From Rhodospirillales bacterium (GTDB lineage: Bacteria > Pseudomonadota > Alphaproteobacteria > Rhodospirillales > Thalassospiraceae): DNA of 64,000 bases. A program made the position numbers and the translations under genes. The notes beneath the pieces were generated by a model that was given only the letters and a program-made list of their open reading frames with translations, searched no databases and was not told the DNA's origin. Positions 34,493 through 43,963 of the stretch are shown piece by piece. Numbering within the stretch: position 1 is the first letter of the stretch; every line of letters begins with the position of its first letter. The stretch lies in contig JAHQVT010000001.1 of the NCBI GenBank assembly GCA_019634165.1, forward strand, positions 1-64,000, written 5' to 3'.

Positions 34493-35188
34493 ATGCGGGT
34501 GCTGCTGGTTGAGGACGACAACACCTATGCTGACAGCATTGAGCTAATGCTCAAGTCTGAAGGCATGGTAATCGACACGACTGACCTTGGGGAAGATGGT
34601 CTCGAGATCGGTAAACTTTATGACTACGACATTATTCTGTTGGACCTGATGTTGCCAGATATAGACGGCTATGAGGTTCTCAGACGTTTACGCGATGCGC
34701 GCGTCGACACCCCGGTACTTATTCTTTCCGGGCTGACGGAAACCGAAGACAAGGTCAAAGGCCTTGGTTTTGGTGCGGATGACTATCTTACCAAGCCGTT
34801 TGAGAAAACAGAACTTCTGGCACGCGTACAGGCGATCGTCCGTCGCTCACGTGGGCATGCACAGTCGATGATCTCGACCGGAAAACTCAACGTTAATCTT
34901 GATGCACGCACTGTCGATGTCGATGGCTCGCCACTGCATCTGACCGGCAAGGAATATGGCATCCTTGAACTGTTGTCGCTGCGTAAAGGCACGACACTGA
35001 CCAAGGAAATGTTCCTCAACCACCTTTATGGCGGTATGGACGAGCCGGAACTGAAGATTATTGACGTCTTCGTCTGCAAACTGCGTAAGAAAATTCAGTC
35101 TGCAACCAAGGGCGACAACTATATCCATACGGTTTGGGGCCGGGGCTATGTCCTGCGCGACCCAGATACGAACAGTGCCGCGGCTTAA
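34493..35188 (+). CDS. ctrA: Cell cycle/motility response regulator CtrA
   Basis: This 231-residue OmpR-type regulator is very close to the CtrA family from its first residues ([20 protein letters not shown]). The phosphoacceptor is Asp51 in ILLDLMLPD, with the acidic residues at 7-9 and Lys101 (LTKPF). The winged helix (about 125-225) is conserved, including [17 protein letters not shown] and [13 protein letters not shown]. In Caulobacter it governs DNA replication and flagellar genes; in Rhodospirillales it mainly controls motility and chemotaxis. It is divergent from fliI, and a chpT-like gene lies 8 kb away. A strong two-way terminator follows. Confidence 0.97.
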   Translation: MRVLLVEDDNTYADSIELMLKSEGMVIDTTDLGEDGLEIGKLYDYDIILLDLMLPDIDGYEVLRRLRDARVDTPVLILSGLTETEDKVKGLGFGADDYLTKPFEKTELLARVQAIVRRSRGHAQSMISTGKLNVNLDARTVDVDGSPLHLTGKEYGILELLSLRKGTTLTKEMFLNHLYGGMDEPELKIIDVFVCKLRKKIQSATKGDNYIHTVWGRGYVLRDPDTNSAAA

Positions 35189-35250
35189 CATCTAATCTTT
35201 CTGCACACACATCTGTGCCAAAAGGTTACGACGACAATGCCCGTTACACA

Positions 35251-35283
35251 AAAAACGCCCCGGCTCTGCACCGGGGCGTTTTT
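35251..35283. terminator. Bidirectional terminator between ctrA and ICMT-like gene
   Basis: AAAAACGCCCCGG (35251-35263) pairs perfectly with CCGGGGCGTTTTT (35271-35283), giving a 13-bp stem with A- and T-runs on the two sides. It serves ctrA on plus and 35330-35971 on minus. Confidence 0.92.
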
Positions 35284-35329
35284 GTATCTGCATTCACATC
35301 ATTCGCAAATGATCTTGCCTGTCCCTACC

Positions 35330-35971
35330 CTAGGGCAAATGAATGATCGGCTGGACAATCCCGCTTAGTTGCAACCAATCAATCAGCTCAAAGATCGGGA
35401 TCACCATCAAAAACACCAATCCATCACGCAATGTACGCCACAAAAGCTTTGGCTTCACGTCGATGCTCTCGACGTCTTGCCAACTTGAAAACTGCGGGCC
35501 AAATCGGGGCACGCCGGCCTGATAGTCAGCAAACTGATGCATGAAAATCTCTTTGAGGGCACGCTCTTCGCGCAAGATAACGGGCAAGAAAACCCCAACG
35601 GCCCCGGCAACAAACAAAGCTGCAATCAACAAACTTCCGGTCTGTGCACCAATCCCGGCTGCGCCGATAAAACTGAACATATATAACGGATTGCGGCTGA
35701 TCGAATAGGGGCCTGACCGTGTTAGCTCCTGCGCTTTGCGCCCACCAATATAAAGTGTGCACCACGCGCGCCCAAGAATTGCGACAAGGATCAGGGCAAG
35801 ACCCGCGATCTCGACGGTTTCATGATTGAGACCCTTGATAACCGTCAGCGAATGCACCATCGGCATGGTGCCCAATAACAGCATGGAAAGACCAGCAATC
35901 GCTAGTTTACGACGGCGTTGCAAATGGGTAAGCGACTTACGCCGCGCTTGGGCAAGGGAAGAGGAAGCCAT
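35330..35971 (-). CDS. Isoprenylcysteine methyltransferase (ICMT)-like membrane protein
   Basis: This 213-residue membrane protein has about five hydrophobic segments. The motif RSGPYSISRNPLYMFSFIG followed by EERALKE is the S-adenosylmethionine-binding signature of the ICMT/PEMT superfamily. Bacterial members methylate unknown small molecules or lipids, and prenyl-protein methylation is not implied. It stands alone, oriented towards ctrA across a shared terminator. Confidence 0.8.
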   Translation of the reverse strand: MASSSLAQARRKSLTHLQRRRKLAIAGLSMLLLGTMPMVHSLTVIKGLNHETVEIAGLALILVAILGRAWCTLYIGGRKAQELTRSGPYSISRNPLYMFSFIGAAGIGAQTGSLLIAALFVAGAVGVFLPVILREERALKEIFMHQFADYQAGVPRFGPQFSSWQDVESIDVKPKLLWRTLRDGLVFLMVIPIFELIDWLQLSGIVQPIIHLP

Positions 35972-36028
35972 ATTCTTTTCCGACGTTTCTGTTTAACGAA
36001 AACAGTCGGTTAAAGGCCGGCTGTTTGA

Positions 36029-37600
36029 CTATTTCTTGTCGTCGGGTTTGCCGAAACGTGAACGGTCAAACGTCGTTGACGGCCGCGTGGTCCCCGAAGC
36101 CCCGTTAGACGAACTTCCAGTCCCGCTTGATGGACGTGTCGGCGTGGTTCCAGAACCACTGCCCGCAGTCCCCGTTCCAAGCGGCCGGCGGTATGTCGAA
36201 CCAGTCGAACCGGCTGTTCCTGTCGTTCCCGGACGAGAGGTTGAACCAGTACCGGTCGAACCTGACGGTTTGCTGAACGCGCTTCCCGTACCCGTCGTGC
36301 CGGTGCCACCCGGGCGCGTTGTGCTTCCAGTTGTGCCGGGGCGTGCAGTAGTTCCAGTCGTCCCCGGACGTGCTGTTGTCCCGGTGGTTCCCGGACGTGC
36401 CGTCGAGCCAGTTGTACCGGCAGTGCCCGGCCGTGCTGTTGTTCCGGTCGTCCCCGGACGTGCCGTTGATCCAGCCGTACCCGTGGTCCCCGGACGTGGT
36501 GCCGTTGTGCTAGTTGTACCAGTTGTTGTCGGACGCGCAGTCGTTCCACTCAGGCCAGGACGGGTCGTCGCTGCCCCAGTCGCCCCAGGACGTGCCGCAG
36601 TGGCGCCTGTCGCACCTGTCGCTGCCGGACGGGCGGCTGTTCCCGCCGCCGCAGCACCTGTTTGCATATGTTTGGGCTTGGGAAACGCCAATCCACCTGC
36701 TGCTGCCGCACCTGCACCGCTGCTAGCGGCAGCTGTGCCACTTGCCTGTGCTTTTTCCAGCGCGGTCAGATCAACCTCTGGCGCACCTGGGCGATTCAAC
36801 TGATAAATGCCACGCTGACGGGCAAGCGGCCGGAATTTATCTGAAATCCCCAGAACGGTTTCTGCTCCACCAAGGAACAGGAAACCATCATCTGGCATCA
36901 AGGCTGAAATACGTGCCAACACATCGCTTTTGGTCGGCTGATCAAAATAGATCAGCACGTTACGGCAATAGACGATGTCAAATTGACCCAACGGACGGAA
37001 ATCTTCCAGAAGGTTGAATTCCTTGTACTGAACCTTGGACCGGATTTCAGACGAAATCTGCCACTGATCTTCTTTCTTCTGGAAATACTTAACCAGAAGA
37101 CCAATCGGAAGGCCCCTTTGGACTTCGAATTGAGAATACAGACCAGCACGCGCTTTTGTCAGAATTTCGCGCGAAATATCTGTTCCAATGATCTCAATCC
37201 GCCAGCCCGCAAGCTGTGTTTTGAATTCATCAAGAATCATCGCCAGCGAATAAGGCTCCTGCCCCGAAGACGCCGCAGCACACCAAATCCGTAAATGGCG
37301 TTTGGATGCACGTTCTTTGATCATGTGTGGCAAGACAACATGACGGAACTGATCAAATGGTTTGGTGTCGCGGAAGAAGAAGCTTTCATTGGTGGTCATT
37401 GCATCAACGACTTCTTCGACCAGATTGCGGTCGCCGCCACGCATAGCACCAATCAGCTCGCCAAGATCTTTAAGCCCACGCTTACGCGCAATCGGCATCA
37501 GCCGGCTTTCGAGCAGATAAGTCTTGTCCTCGCTCAGAACGAGCCCGGACTTGGACTTTATCAGTCTGCTTACGAAATCGAAATCATCCGGCTTCATCAT
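36029..37600 (-). CDS. cheR: Chemotaxis methyltransferase CheR with repeat-rich tail
   Basis: This protein transfers methyl groups from S-adenosylmethionine to Glu residues of chemoreceptors. Residues 1-270 are a complete CheR: the all-helical N domain (VSRLIKSKSGLVLSEDKTYL), RIWCAAASSGQEPYSLAM (SAM loop) and FDIVYCRNVLIYFD. After residue 270 follows a 250-residue tail of Thr, Gly, Ala, Pro and Arg, with at least eight near-copies of the nonamer RPGTTGTTA at about 360-465. It ends in a basic segment (SRFGKPDDKK). Ordinary CheR proteins end near residue 275-290. It is the last gene of the che operon, six bases after cheB. Confidence 0.95.
   Translation of the reverse strand: MMKPDDFDFVSRLIKSKSGLVLSEDKTYLLESRLMPIARKRGLKDLGELIGAMRGGDRNLVEEVVDAMTTNESFFFRDTKPFDQFRHVVLPHMIKERASKRHLRIWCAAASSGQEPYSLAMILDEFKTQLAGWRIEIIGTDISREILTKARAGLYSQFEVQRGLPIGLLVKYFQKKEDQWQISSEIRSKVQYKEFNLLEDFRPLGQFDIVYCRNVLIYFDQPTKSDVLARISALMPDDGFLFLGGAETVLGISDKFRPLARQRGIYQLNRPGAPEVDLTALEKAQASGTAAASSGAGAAAAGGLAFPKPKHMQTGAAAAGTAARPAATGATGATAARPGATGAATTRPGLSGTTARPTTTGTTSTTAPRPGTTGTAGSTARPGTTGTTARPGTAGTTGSTARPGTTGTTARPGTTGTTARPGTTGSTTRPGGTGTTGTGSAFSKPSGSTGTGSTSRPGTTGTAGSTGSTYRRPLGTGTAGSGSGTTPTRPSSGTGSSSNGASGTTRPSTTFDRSRFGKPDDKK
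36190..36613 (-). repeat. Degenerate tandem repeats coding the CheR tail
   Basis: Units of roughly 24-27 bases, coding RPGTTGTTA-like peptides, repeat through this stretch with phase kept. On the plus strand the same DNA gives a spurious Val/Pro-rich frame. Such repeats can change copy number between strains. Confidence 0.85.
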
Positions 37601-37606
37601 CGTGGG

Positions 37607-39256
37607 TTAACGACCCCCCGCAAATTTTTTGATATAGGCGGCAATTCCACCAATTGGTAAAATCGCAGAACAGATACCCGCATGTGCGGCAGCACCTGGC
37701 ATCCCCCATACAACACTGCTTTGTTCGTCTTGCGCCACGACCATTCCCCCGGCATTGACAACGTCGCGACCACCCAACATACCATCCTGACCCATTCCGG
37801 TCAGTATCGCGGTTAGAATATTTCCACCATAACTTGCCACAATACTTCTGAGCATCGGATCAACCGACGGACGACAGAAATTTTCTGGCGGGTTTTGGTT
37901 CAGCATAATATGGCGCGAACCACCACGTCCTTCGACTGTCATGTGGTAATCACCAGGCGCAAGGTAAACCTGTCCGCCAACAATCGGCATGTTATTTTGA
38001 CCTTCCACACATTTTAACCCGGTCAAACGGGTAATATGTTCGGACAAAATAGTGGTGAATGTTGCGGGCATATGCTGTGTAATAAAAATTGGCTGACGCA
38101 CACCGCTTAGGCCGCGCAGCACTTCAAACAGCGCCTGAGGCCCACCGGTAGAGCTACCAATCGCAATTGCTTCTACATTGATACGTTTTTCGGGCAACAG
38201 CGAAACCGCCCCGCGCATTGAAACACGCTTGCCCGGTGCTGGTGCCGCCCCACCGCGTGCAGTTTTCTTTATGGCCGGACTTGCCGGTGCAGCACGTTTT
38301 GCGCCGGCCACATTTTGTGTCGCAGGCTTAGCAACCGCAGGCCGCTGTGACTTCAATGCCCCGGATTTCGCACCACCACCCGCAGCAATCGCAGCATTTT
38401 GAATAAGCCTGCCTGGATCACGTGATGACGATGCTGGGCTTTGTGCCCGTGCGGGCGCACTCCCGGCAGATGTCTTGACGGCTGTTTTCCCGTCAACCCC
38501 TTGCGGTGTTGATGGTGCATTGGGTGCGGGACTTGGCTGCGGCGGCATTGAACGCATCTGCATTGGCTGCGGGCGCTGCTGCTGCATCGGCCGCGGCCTT
38601 AATTCTGCAGTGAACTTTTTACGCTGAATACGACCTGGCTTAAGGGGCTGCTGATTTTCAACCGGCGTCTCAGCAGAAACTGCTGCGTCTTTAGCACCCT
38701 CGCCATCCGCGGCAGCACACGGCGCAAGAACATTATCCTCTTCCGCCAAAGCTGGCACAAAGTCTTCTGTTTCTTCTGCCGAATCCGCGGCTGCAGCATC
38801 GGCAGCCCGTTCCGCTTCAAGCATCTTGCGGCGCTGCTCAGCCCACGCTTTGGTCTTATCAAGAAGCTCGGCACGGAAGCCTTCGCCAACATTCAGATCC
38901 TTAGATGAGCTTGGCTTGGGAATATAATCCACCGCCCCAAGCGTCATCGCCTGAAAACTGATATCGGCATTCCGTTTGGTGAGGGTAGACGCCATGATCA
39001 CGCGCACTGTTGGGTCGATTTCCAACAGTTTAGGAAGAGCAGTCAGACCATCCATAACCGGCATTTCGATATCAAGAACAACGACTTCAATGCCGCCGTC
39101 TTTCATCACTGCCAATGCTTCTTCGCCATTAGTGACTGACCCGACGACATTAATTTCTTCGTCTTCGGTCATCATGCGTGTAACCAATCCGCGCACAATG
39201 GCGGAATCATCCACGATCAGAACTTTATACGGCGAATGGATAGGCGTTTCTTCCAC
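37607..39256 (-). CDS. cheB: Chemotaxis methylesterase/deamidase CheB with long linker
   Basis: This 549-residue response regulator removes receptor methyl groups when phosphorylated. The receiver (about 9-125) has the acidic residues VDDS and Asp62 (VVLDIEMPVMDG). The CheB catalytic domain (about 360-545) has Ser in IGSSTGGP, His in FITQHMP and Asp in TGMGQDGM. Between them lies a linker of about 200 residues, rich in Ala, Pro, Gln, Lys and Arg, much longer than usual (CheB is normally 350-390 residues). The gene lies between cheY and cheR in one operon. Confidence 0.95.
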   Translation of the reverse strand: MEETPIHSPYKVLIVDDSAIVRGLVTRMMTEDEEINVVGSVTNGEEALAVMKDGGIEVVVLDIEMPVMDGLTALPKLLEIDPTVRVIMASTLTKRNADISFQAMTLGAVDYIPKPSSSKDLNVGEGFRAELLDKTKAWAEQRRKMLEAERAADAAAADSAEETEDFVPALAEEDNVLAPCAAADGEGAKDAAVSAETPVENQQPLKPGRIQRKKFTAELRPRPMQQQRPQPMQMRSMPPQPSPAPNAPSTPQGVDGKTAVKTSAGSAPARAQSPASSSRDPGRLIQNAAIAAGGGAKSGALKSQRPAVAKPATQNVAGAKRAAPASPAIKKTARGGAAPAPGKRVSMRGAVSLLPEKRINVEAIAIGSSTGGPQALFEVLRGLSGVRQPIFITQHMPATFTTILSEHITRLTGLKCVEGQNNMPIVGGQVYLAPGDYHMTVEGRGGSRHIMLNQNPPENFCRPSVDPMLRSIVASYGGNILTAILTGMGQDGMLGGRDVVNAGGMVVAQDEQSSVVWGMPGAAAHAGICSAILPIGGIAAYIKKFAGGR

Positions 39257-39330
39257 GTAGCAGCGTCCCCGTTTGAGTCAGGAGATCAGTCTCAAGGCGT
39301 TAGATCTGGTAAAAGCTGAAAACACCGGAA

Positions 39331-39696
39331 CTAGAGTAGTCCGACCTGTTCAAACTTTGCCTGAATGATCTCACTATCGAACGGTTTCATGATGTATTCG
39401 TTCGCACCAGCAGTGATGGCTTCCTGGATATGCTCCAGATCATTCTCTGTCGTACAGAAGACAACGACAGGCTCATCTCCGCCCGGAGTAGCACGCAAGT
39501 CGCGTAGGAATTCAATTCCACTTTTAACTGGCATGTTCCAATCAAGCAGAACCGCATCAGGCATGGCTTCAAGGCATCTATCCAATGCCTCCTGTCCATC
39601 CACTGCTTCGACGACCGCGAACCCGATTTCTTCGAGGATGCGGCGGGCCACCATTCGGATGACTTTCGAATCATCGACGACGAGACAACTCTTCAT
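39331..39696 (-). CDS. cheY: Chemotaxis response regulator CheY
   Basis: This 121-residue single receiver domain has Asp8/Asp9 (VVDDS), phosphoacceptor Asp52 (LLDWNMPV), Thr in VVFCTTEND and Lys in YIMKPF. When phosphorylated by CheA it would bind the FliM/FliN switch and change motor rotation. It lies between cheW and cheB. Confidence 0.93.
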   Translation of the reverse strand: MKSCLVVDDSKVIRMVARRILEEIGFAVVEAVDGQEALDRCLEAMPDAVLLDWNMPVKSGIEFLRDLRATPGGDEPVVVFCTTENDLEHIQEAITAGANEYIMKPFDSEIIQAKFEQVGLL

Positions 39697-39780
39697 CGAC
39701 TTCCTTCTCGTTTACTTAGAACGTTAAGCCACTAACGGCAGGATACCGGGAGCATTGCGCCCCCGGCACGCAAAAATCGG

Positions 39781-40287
39781 TTACCCAGCCTGCTTGATAG
39801 AAGACGTGAAATCAAGCAGACGCGTAACGTCAAGAATAACCAGAAGCTTTTTATCCAGACGGAAAATACCATCCGAGAATTCGCGCCAACGCGGATCAAG
39901 CGTTGCCGGATTCTGTTCAAACGCCTTTTTCGGGACGCTCAGAACTTCTCCGACTTGATCGACCATCAGGCTGTAAAGTTCCCCACCCTGATCAACAACG
40001 ATGCTCATGCCTGGATCATCGTCATCCTTGTCACGCAAACCAAGGCGTTTGCGAACATCAATAGCGGTCACAATACGCCCACGCAGGTTCAAAGAACCAG
40101 CCACTTCCGGCGGTGAAAGTGGAATACGGGTAATGCGCTGTGGTCCCAGAACATCCTGAACCGTCAGGACCGGAATCCCAAACAATTGCTTGCCGATATA
40201 TGCAGTGACGAAATCCTTACTGTCACCACCAAGATCAAGAACACCGCCTTTTTCCTGGCTCGGGACGAGTGCGTTACTATCGCTCAT
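39781..40287 (-). CDS. cheW: Chemotaxis coupling protein CheW
   Basis: This 168-residue SH3-like scaffold links CheA to receptors. The conserved part starts with DFVTAYIGKQLFGIPVLTVQ and continues with LRGRIVTAIDVRKRLGL and SLMVDQVGEVLSV. The N-terminal 25 residues are variable. GGGAGA precedes the start. It lies 15 bases after cheA. Confidence 0.95.
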   Translation of the reverse strand: MSDSNALVPSQEKGGVLDLGGDSKDFVTAYIGKQLFGIPVLTVQDVLGPQRITRIPLSPPEVAGSLNLRGRIVTAIDVRKRLGLRDKDDDDPGMSIVVDQGGELYSLMVDQVGEVLSVPKKAFEQNPATLDPRWREFSDGIFRLDKKLLVILDVTRLLDFTSSIKQAG

Positions 40288-40302
40288 TGGACTTTCTCCC
40301 GA

Positions 40303-42990
40303 TTACATGTTGCTCAGAGTCTGGACCAAGGTCGAGACAAGCGCTTCACGATCAAACTTGGCGACATAGTCACTGAAACCGACCTGACGACCGCGCTCGA
40401 AATCTTCTTCGCTGGTATGCGAGGACAGAGCAATAATTGGAATATCGCCCCACAGCTCGTCATTCTGCAACGCTTCAGCAAATTCGAAACCGTTCATGCC
40501 CGGCATTTCGATATCACTGATGATCGCATCGAAGAGCACACCACGGTTTTTAAGGTCCATGGCCTGTTCCGCAGTTTCAACGGCTGTGATCTTGAACCCG
40601 GCCACCGACAGCATCGGTGTCAGAAGGTTGCGGAAGAACGGGCTGTCATCAATCAACAGAACACGTTTTTTCTCGCCACCGGTATCTTCGGTTCCGAACC
40701 AGTCGCTGAACGCCAGTTCAAGATAGTAACCGGCATCAATCAGGTCAGTTGCCTTACCGTCAATCACGGCAGAACCAACCAGACCATCCTGATCAGCCGT
40801 CAATTCAACATTCAAGACATCATCAACGATATCAACGATCTCATCGACGACAAGCCCCATGGTCCGTTCGCGGTCCTGGAAGACGAGGGTCGGCTGGCGA
40901 CCTTCGGCTTTCATCTGATAGCTGCCGTCAATAAAGACCAGCGGCATCAACTTTCCACGATATTGAACCAACGGACGCCCGTTGGAATGTTCAATGTTTT
41001 CGACATCGATTTCTTCAAGACGCGCAACCAGTGCCAATGGCACCGCACGTACTTCACTGCCACCAGCACGGAAGACAAGCATCGAGGTGGTTTCACCATC
41101 GCTTGCATCTGCTTTGGCTTTGCCTTCAACACCCTGCGAACCACCAACTGTGATTTCACCGGTACGTGTGGCAATGCCGTTCGGATCAAGGATCATGATC
41201 ACGCTACCATCACCAAGGATGGTGTTACCCGAGAACAGCGACAGATCGCGCAGGATCGGGGCCACTGGTTTAACAACGATTTCCTCGGTGTCAAAGACGC
41301 GGTCAACGATGATACCAAACGAGTATGTCCCGACCTGGGCCACAACGATGAATGCTTCTTCATCAACCCCCTCATCGGACTCTTCGGTAGTATCAAGCCC
41401 AAGAATTTTCTTCAGCGTAACCAACGGCAACAAACGGTTGCGCAGGCGAAGAACCGGGGTATCGTGAATACGTTCGATCGAATGTTCCGAATTGTTCGAG
41501 GCACGAACAAGTTCCAGAACGCTGATCTGCGGAATGGCAAAGCGTTCGCCACCACTTTCAACGATCAGGGCGGAAACAATCGCCAAGGTCAGCGGGATTT
41601 TAATGATGAAGGTCGAACCACGGCCTTCAACAGATTTCAGTTCGACCGTACCACCGATTTTTTCGATGTTGGTTCGGACAACGTCCATCCCCACGCCACG
41701 ACCAGAAACCGAAGTCACTTTCTCAGCGGTGGAGAACCCAGCTTTAAAGATGAACTGCTGGATCTGCTGATCGCCCATGCCTTCAAGGTCACCTTCGGTC
41801 GCCAGACCGTTGGCAATGGCTTTGGCTTTAATCCGGTCAAGGTTCAAGCCACGACCATCATCGGAAATCTCGATGATAATGTGACCACCTTCGTGATACG
41901 CGTTCAGCGTAACCGTACCTGTTTCAGGTTTGTTTGCTTCACGACGCCCCGGAATGTCTTCCAAACCATGGTCGGCGGAGTTACGCACCATGTGGGTCAG
42001 CGGATCCTTGATCAATTCAAGAACCTGACGATCCAGCTCCGTATCCGCACCGATCATTTGCAGATCGATCTTTTTGTTCATCTCAAGGGCAAGGTCGCGA
42101 ACAATACGCGGCAGTTTCGCCCAAGCATTGCCGATCGGCTGCATACGGGTCTTCATCACGCCTTCTTGAAGGTCTGTTGTGATGTGCGACAGGCGCTGCA
42201 ACGGAACGGTAAATTCACTGTCATCCTTGCCACGAACCATCTGCAGAAGCTGGTTACGGGTCAGGACAAGCTCGGACACCAAAGTCATCAGGTTTTCAAG
42301 CAGCTCGACATTCACACGAATGGTCTGAGCAGCAACCGAACTTTCTTTGGCCTCGGCACGCGGGGCTTCGGGCTTTGCCTTTTCGGCCGCCGGTTTTTTC
42401 GCCGGGGCAATTTCCTGTGATTTCGCAGCAGCAGGCGGTGCAGCGGCTGCTGCAGGTGCGGGCTCTGGCTCGGGTGCCGGCTCGGCAGGTGCGCCTACGT
42501 CTGGATCGACTTCTGCGGCATCGAAAGCAGCCTGCAAAGCTTCCTCAGGGGTCATCTCTGGTTCATCAGAAGGTGCTTCTGCTGCCGGTGCAGCATCGCT
42601 ACCCATGATGGTGCCGGTATCTGCAAAGTGGTTTAGACGCCCAATCAATCCGGCATCATTCCCATCTGGTTCGGCTTCATTTTGTTCAAGCTCGCCCAGC
42701 AGATACTTAATCGTATCAATCGATTCGAGAACCAGCGTCACCGCATCGGGTGTAACCACCAGTTCGCCATCGCGGATTTTCCCCAATACGTTTTCGCCAG
42801 CGTGCGCGACAGCTTCAAGCCGCGGCAGACCAAGGAACCCACACGTCCCTTTGATGGTGTGCACCAAACGGAAAATATTGGACAGAATGTCCGGATCATT
42901 CGGGTTCTGCTCAAGCTTCACCAGTTCAACGTCAAGTGTTGAAAGGCTTTCCGAAGTTTCAGTCAGAAATTCACTTAAAAGATCGTCCAT
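40303..42990 (-). CDS. cheA: Chemotaxis histidine kinase CheA with C-terminal receiver
   Basis: This 895-residue hybrid kinase has these domains: HPt (1-105, phospho-His44 in VHTIKGTCGF); an Ala/Pro/Glu-rich linker (about 125-215) with no clear CheY-binding P2 domain; dimerisation and HATPase (about 225-470, with MVRNSADHGLED and GRGVGMDVV); a CheW-like domain; a second CheW-like part (about 630-760); and a receiver (about 770-890, Asp in AIISDIEMPGMNG). I chose ATG 42990 because GGAGGGGG lies just before it; a TTG eight codons upstream would swallow that site. It is followed closely by cheW. The built-in receiver could act as a phosphate sink. Confidence 0.95.
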   Translation of the reverse strand: MDDLLSEFLTETSESLSTLDVELVKLEQNPNDPDILSNIFRLVHTIKGTCGFLGLPRLEAVAHAGENVLGKIRDGELVVTPDAVTLVLESIDTIKYLLGELEQNEAEPDGNDAGLIGRLNHFADTGTIMGSDAAPAAEAPSDEPEMTPEEALQAAFDAAEVDPDVGAPAEPAPEPEPAPAAAAAPPAAAKSQEIAPAKKPAAEKAKPEAPRAEAKESSVAAQTIRVNVELLENLMTLVSELVLTRNQLLQMVRGKDDSEFTVPLQRLSHITTDLQEGVMKTRMQPIGNAWAKLPRIVRDLALEMNKKIDLQMIGADTELDRQVLELIKDPLTHMVRNSADHGLEDIPGRREANKPETGTVTLNAYHEGGHIIIEISDDGRGLNLDRIKAKAIANGLATEGDLEGMGDQQIQQFIFKAGFSTAEKVTSVSGRGVGMDVVRTNIEKIGGTVELKSVEGRGSTFIIKIPLTLAIVSALIVESGGERFAIPQISVLELVRASNNSEHSIERIHDTPVLRLRNRLLPLVTLKKILGLDTTEESDEGVDEEAFIVVAQVGTYSFGIIVDRVFDTEEIVVKPVAPILRDLSLFSGNTILGDGSVIMILDPNGIATRTGEITVGGSQGVEGKAKADASDGETTSMLVFRAGGSEVRAVPLALVARLEEIDVENIEHSNGRPLVQYRGKLMPLVFIDGSYQMKAEGRQPTLVFQDRERTMGLVVDEIVDIVDDVLNVELTADQDGLVGSAVIDGKATDLIDAGYYLELAFSDWFGTEDTGGEKKRVLLIDDSPFFRNLLTPMLSVAGFKITAVETAEQAMDLKNRGVLFDAIISDIEMPGMNGFEFAEALQNDELWGDIPIIALSSHTSEEDFERGRQVGFSDYVAKFDREALVSTLVQTLSNM

Positions 42991-43133
42991 ATACCCCCTC
43001 CAAATCTCCAACAATCAATAACTTGTCGGAACTGGAACTCCCATTATTCGCTTGCGTGGCGATAAACGTATTCTACATCGGTTACTTACGTAGAAGTTAT
43101 CACACCCTATTACCAGACCTACAGGTCAATTTT

Positions 43134-43739
43134 TTATCCATAGATCAATGCAATATTTCCTTCCTGTTGCAAGACAGAAAGCGAACCACCCGTCTGATTG
43201 GCCAGATTCCGCACGAAAAATCCATGCACAGTGCGTGGATCAAGTACATCGGTAGATACTTCTTTTTCCAACACGGTCATAACCTCTGGGCGTAATGCAG
43301 CGCGTTTTCCTTCTGCAAGAACAGTCGTCTTGCCCGATTCGCTTGCAACCGTGATCGTCCCGCCAAAGGGCAACGCCTCACGGGCCAGCATGACCATATT
43401 AAGGACGACTCGTCCGTGCGCTGGATCAAACGGCAGGTTCGGCCAGTCCAGGCTAACCTTCCCTTCTGCCTCATAGGTTTGACGTGCGGCAGTGCGCATT
43501 GATCCTGTATCAACGCTGTTACCAGCCCGACCAAATGCCAAGCGGAATAATTGTAACCGACGTGCGGCTTCAAGGCCGCTTTTGCGCATCAGCGCCAGCG
43601 CCTCATCATCTGCAACGCCATCATCCCCCATAAGCTCCGCCCCGGCATTGACCGCCCCAACCGGGCCGACAAGGTCATGACAGATGCGCGAACTAATCAA
43701 TTCGATCAGCGTCATTTCAAGGGCGATGTCCTGAACCAT
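43134..43739 (-). CDS. chpT: ChpT-like histidine phosphotransferase
   Basis: This 201-residue protein resembles Caulobacter ChpT, which passes phosphate from CckA to CtrA and CpdR. The dimerising helical hairpin carries the phospho-His motif LISSRICHDLVGPVGAVNAG (His21). The second half is a degenerate HATPase-like fold without ATP-binding motifs (FVRNLANQTGGSLSV). The ATG at 43739 has GGAGA nine bases upstream; longer in-frame starts have no site. It precedes cheA by 143 bases on the same strand, placing the CtrA phosphorelay next to chemotaxis. Confidence 0.85.
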   Translation of the reverse strand: MVQDIALEMTLIELISSRICHDLVGPVGAVNAGAELMGDDGVADDEALALMRKSGLEAARRLQLFRLAFGRAGNSVDTGSMRTAARQTYEAEGKVSLDWPNLPFDPAHGRVVLNMVMLAREALPFGGTITVASESGKTTVLAEGKRAALRPEVMTVLEKEVSTDVLDPRTVHGFFVRNLANQTGGSLSVLQQEGNIALIYG

Positions 43740-43963
43740 TACGCGGGTTCTCCAAGGATTTCCATATTTCTTCACTGCATTGCATCCCCAAACACAATGC
43801 CCGATTTCTATAACCTGCCCGATATCCACAAACTGACATCTGACGTGCAACATGTCGCACAAGAGCAAGCCTCTGATGGCTCAGATTGACCTTGATATGT
43901 TAAGAGCTTATTTAGCAGGGACGAAATTTAAGATATTCAGACCCGGCAAATTTTGCCGCCCAC

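Noticed and set aside
36036-36803. 255-residue Val/Pro-repeat frame on plus strand
   Set aside because: It is the shadow of the tandem repeats that code the CheR tail on the minus strand; cheR continues in frame from an unmistakable methyltransferase domain.
40186-42420. 744-residue open frame on plus strand
   Set aside because: It is antisense to cheA, has no ribosome binding site or family similarity, and results from the codon pattern of the strongly supported cheA gene.
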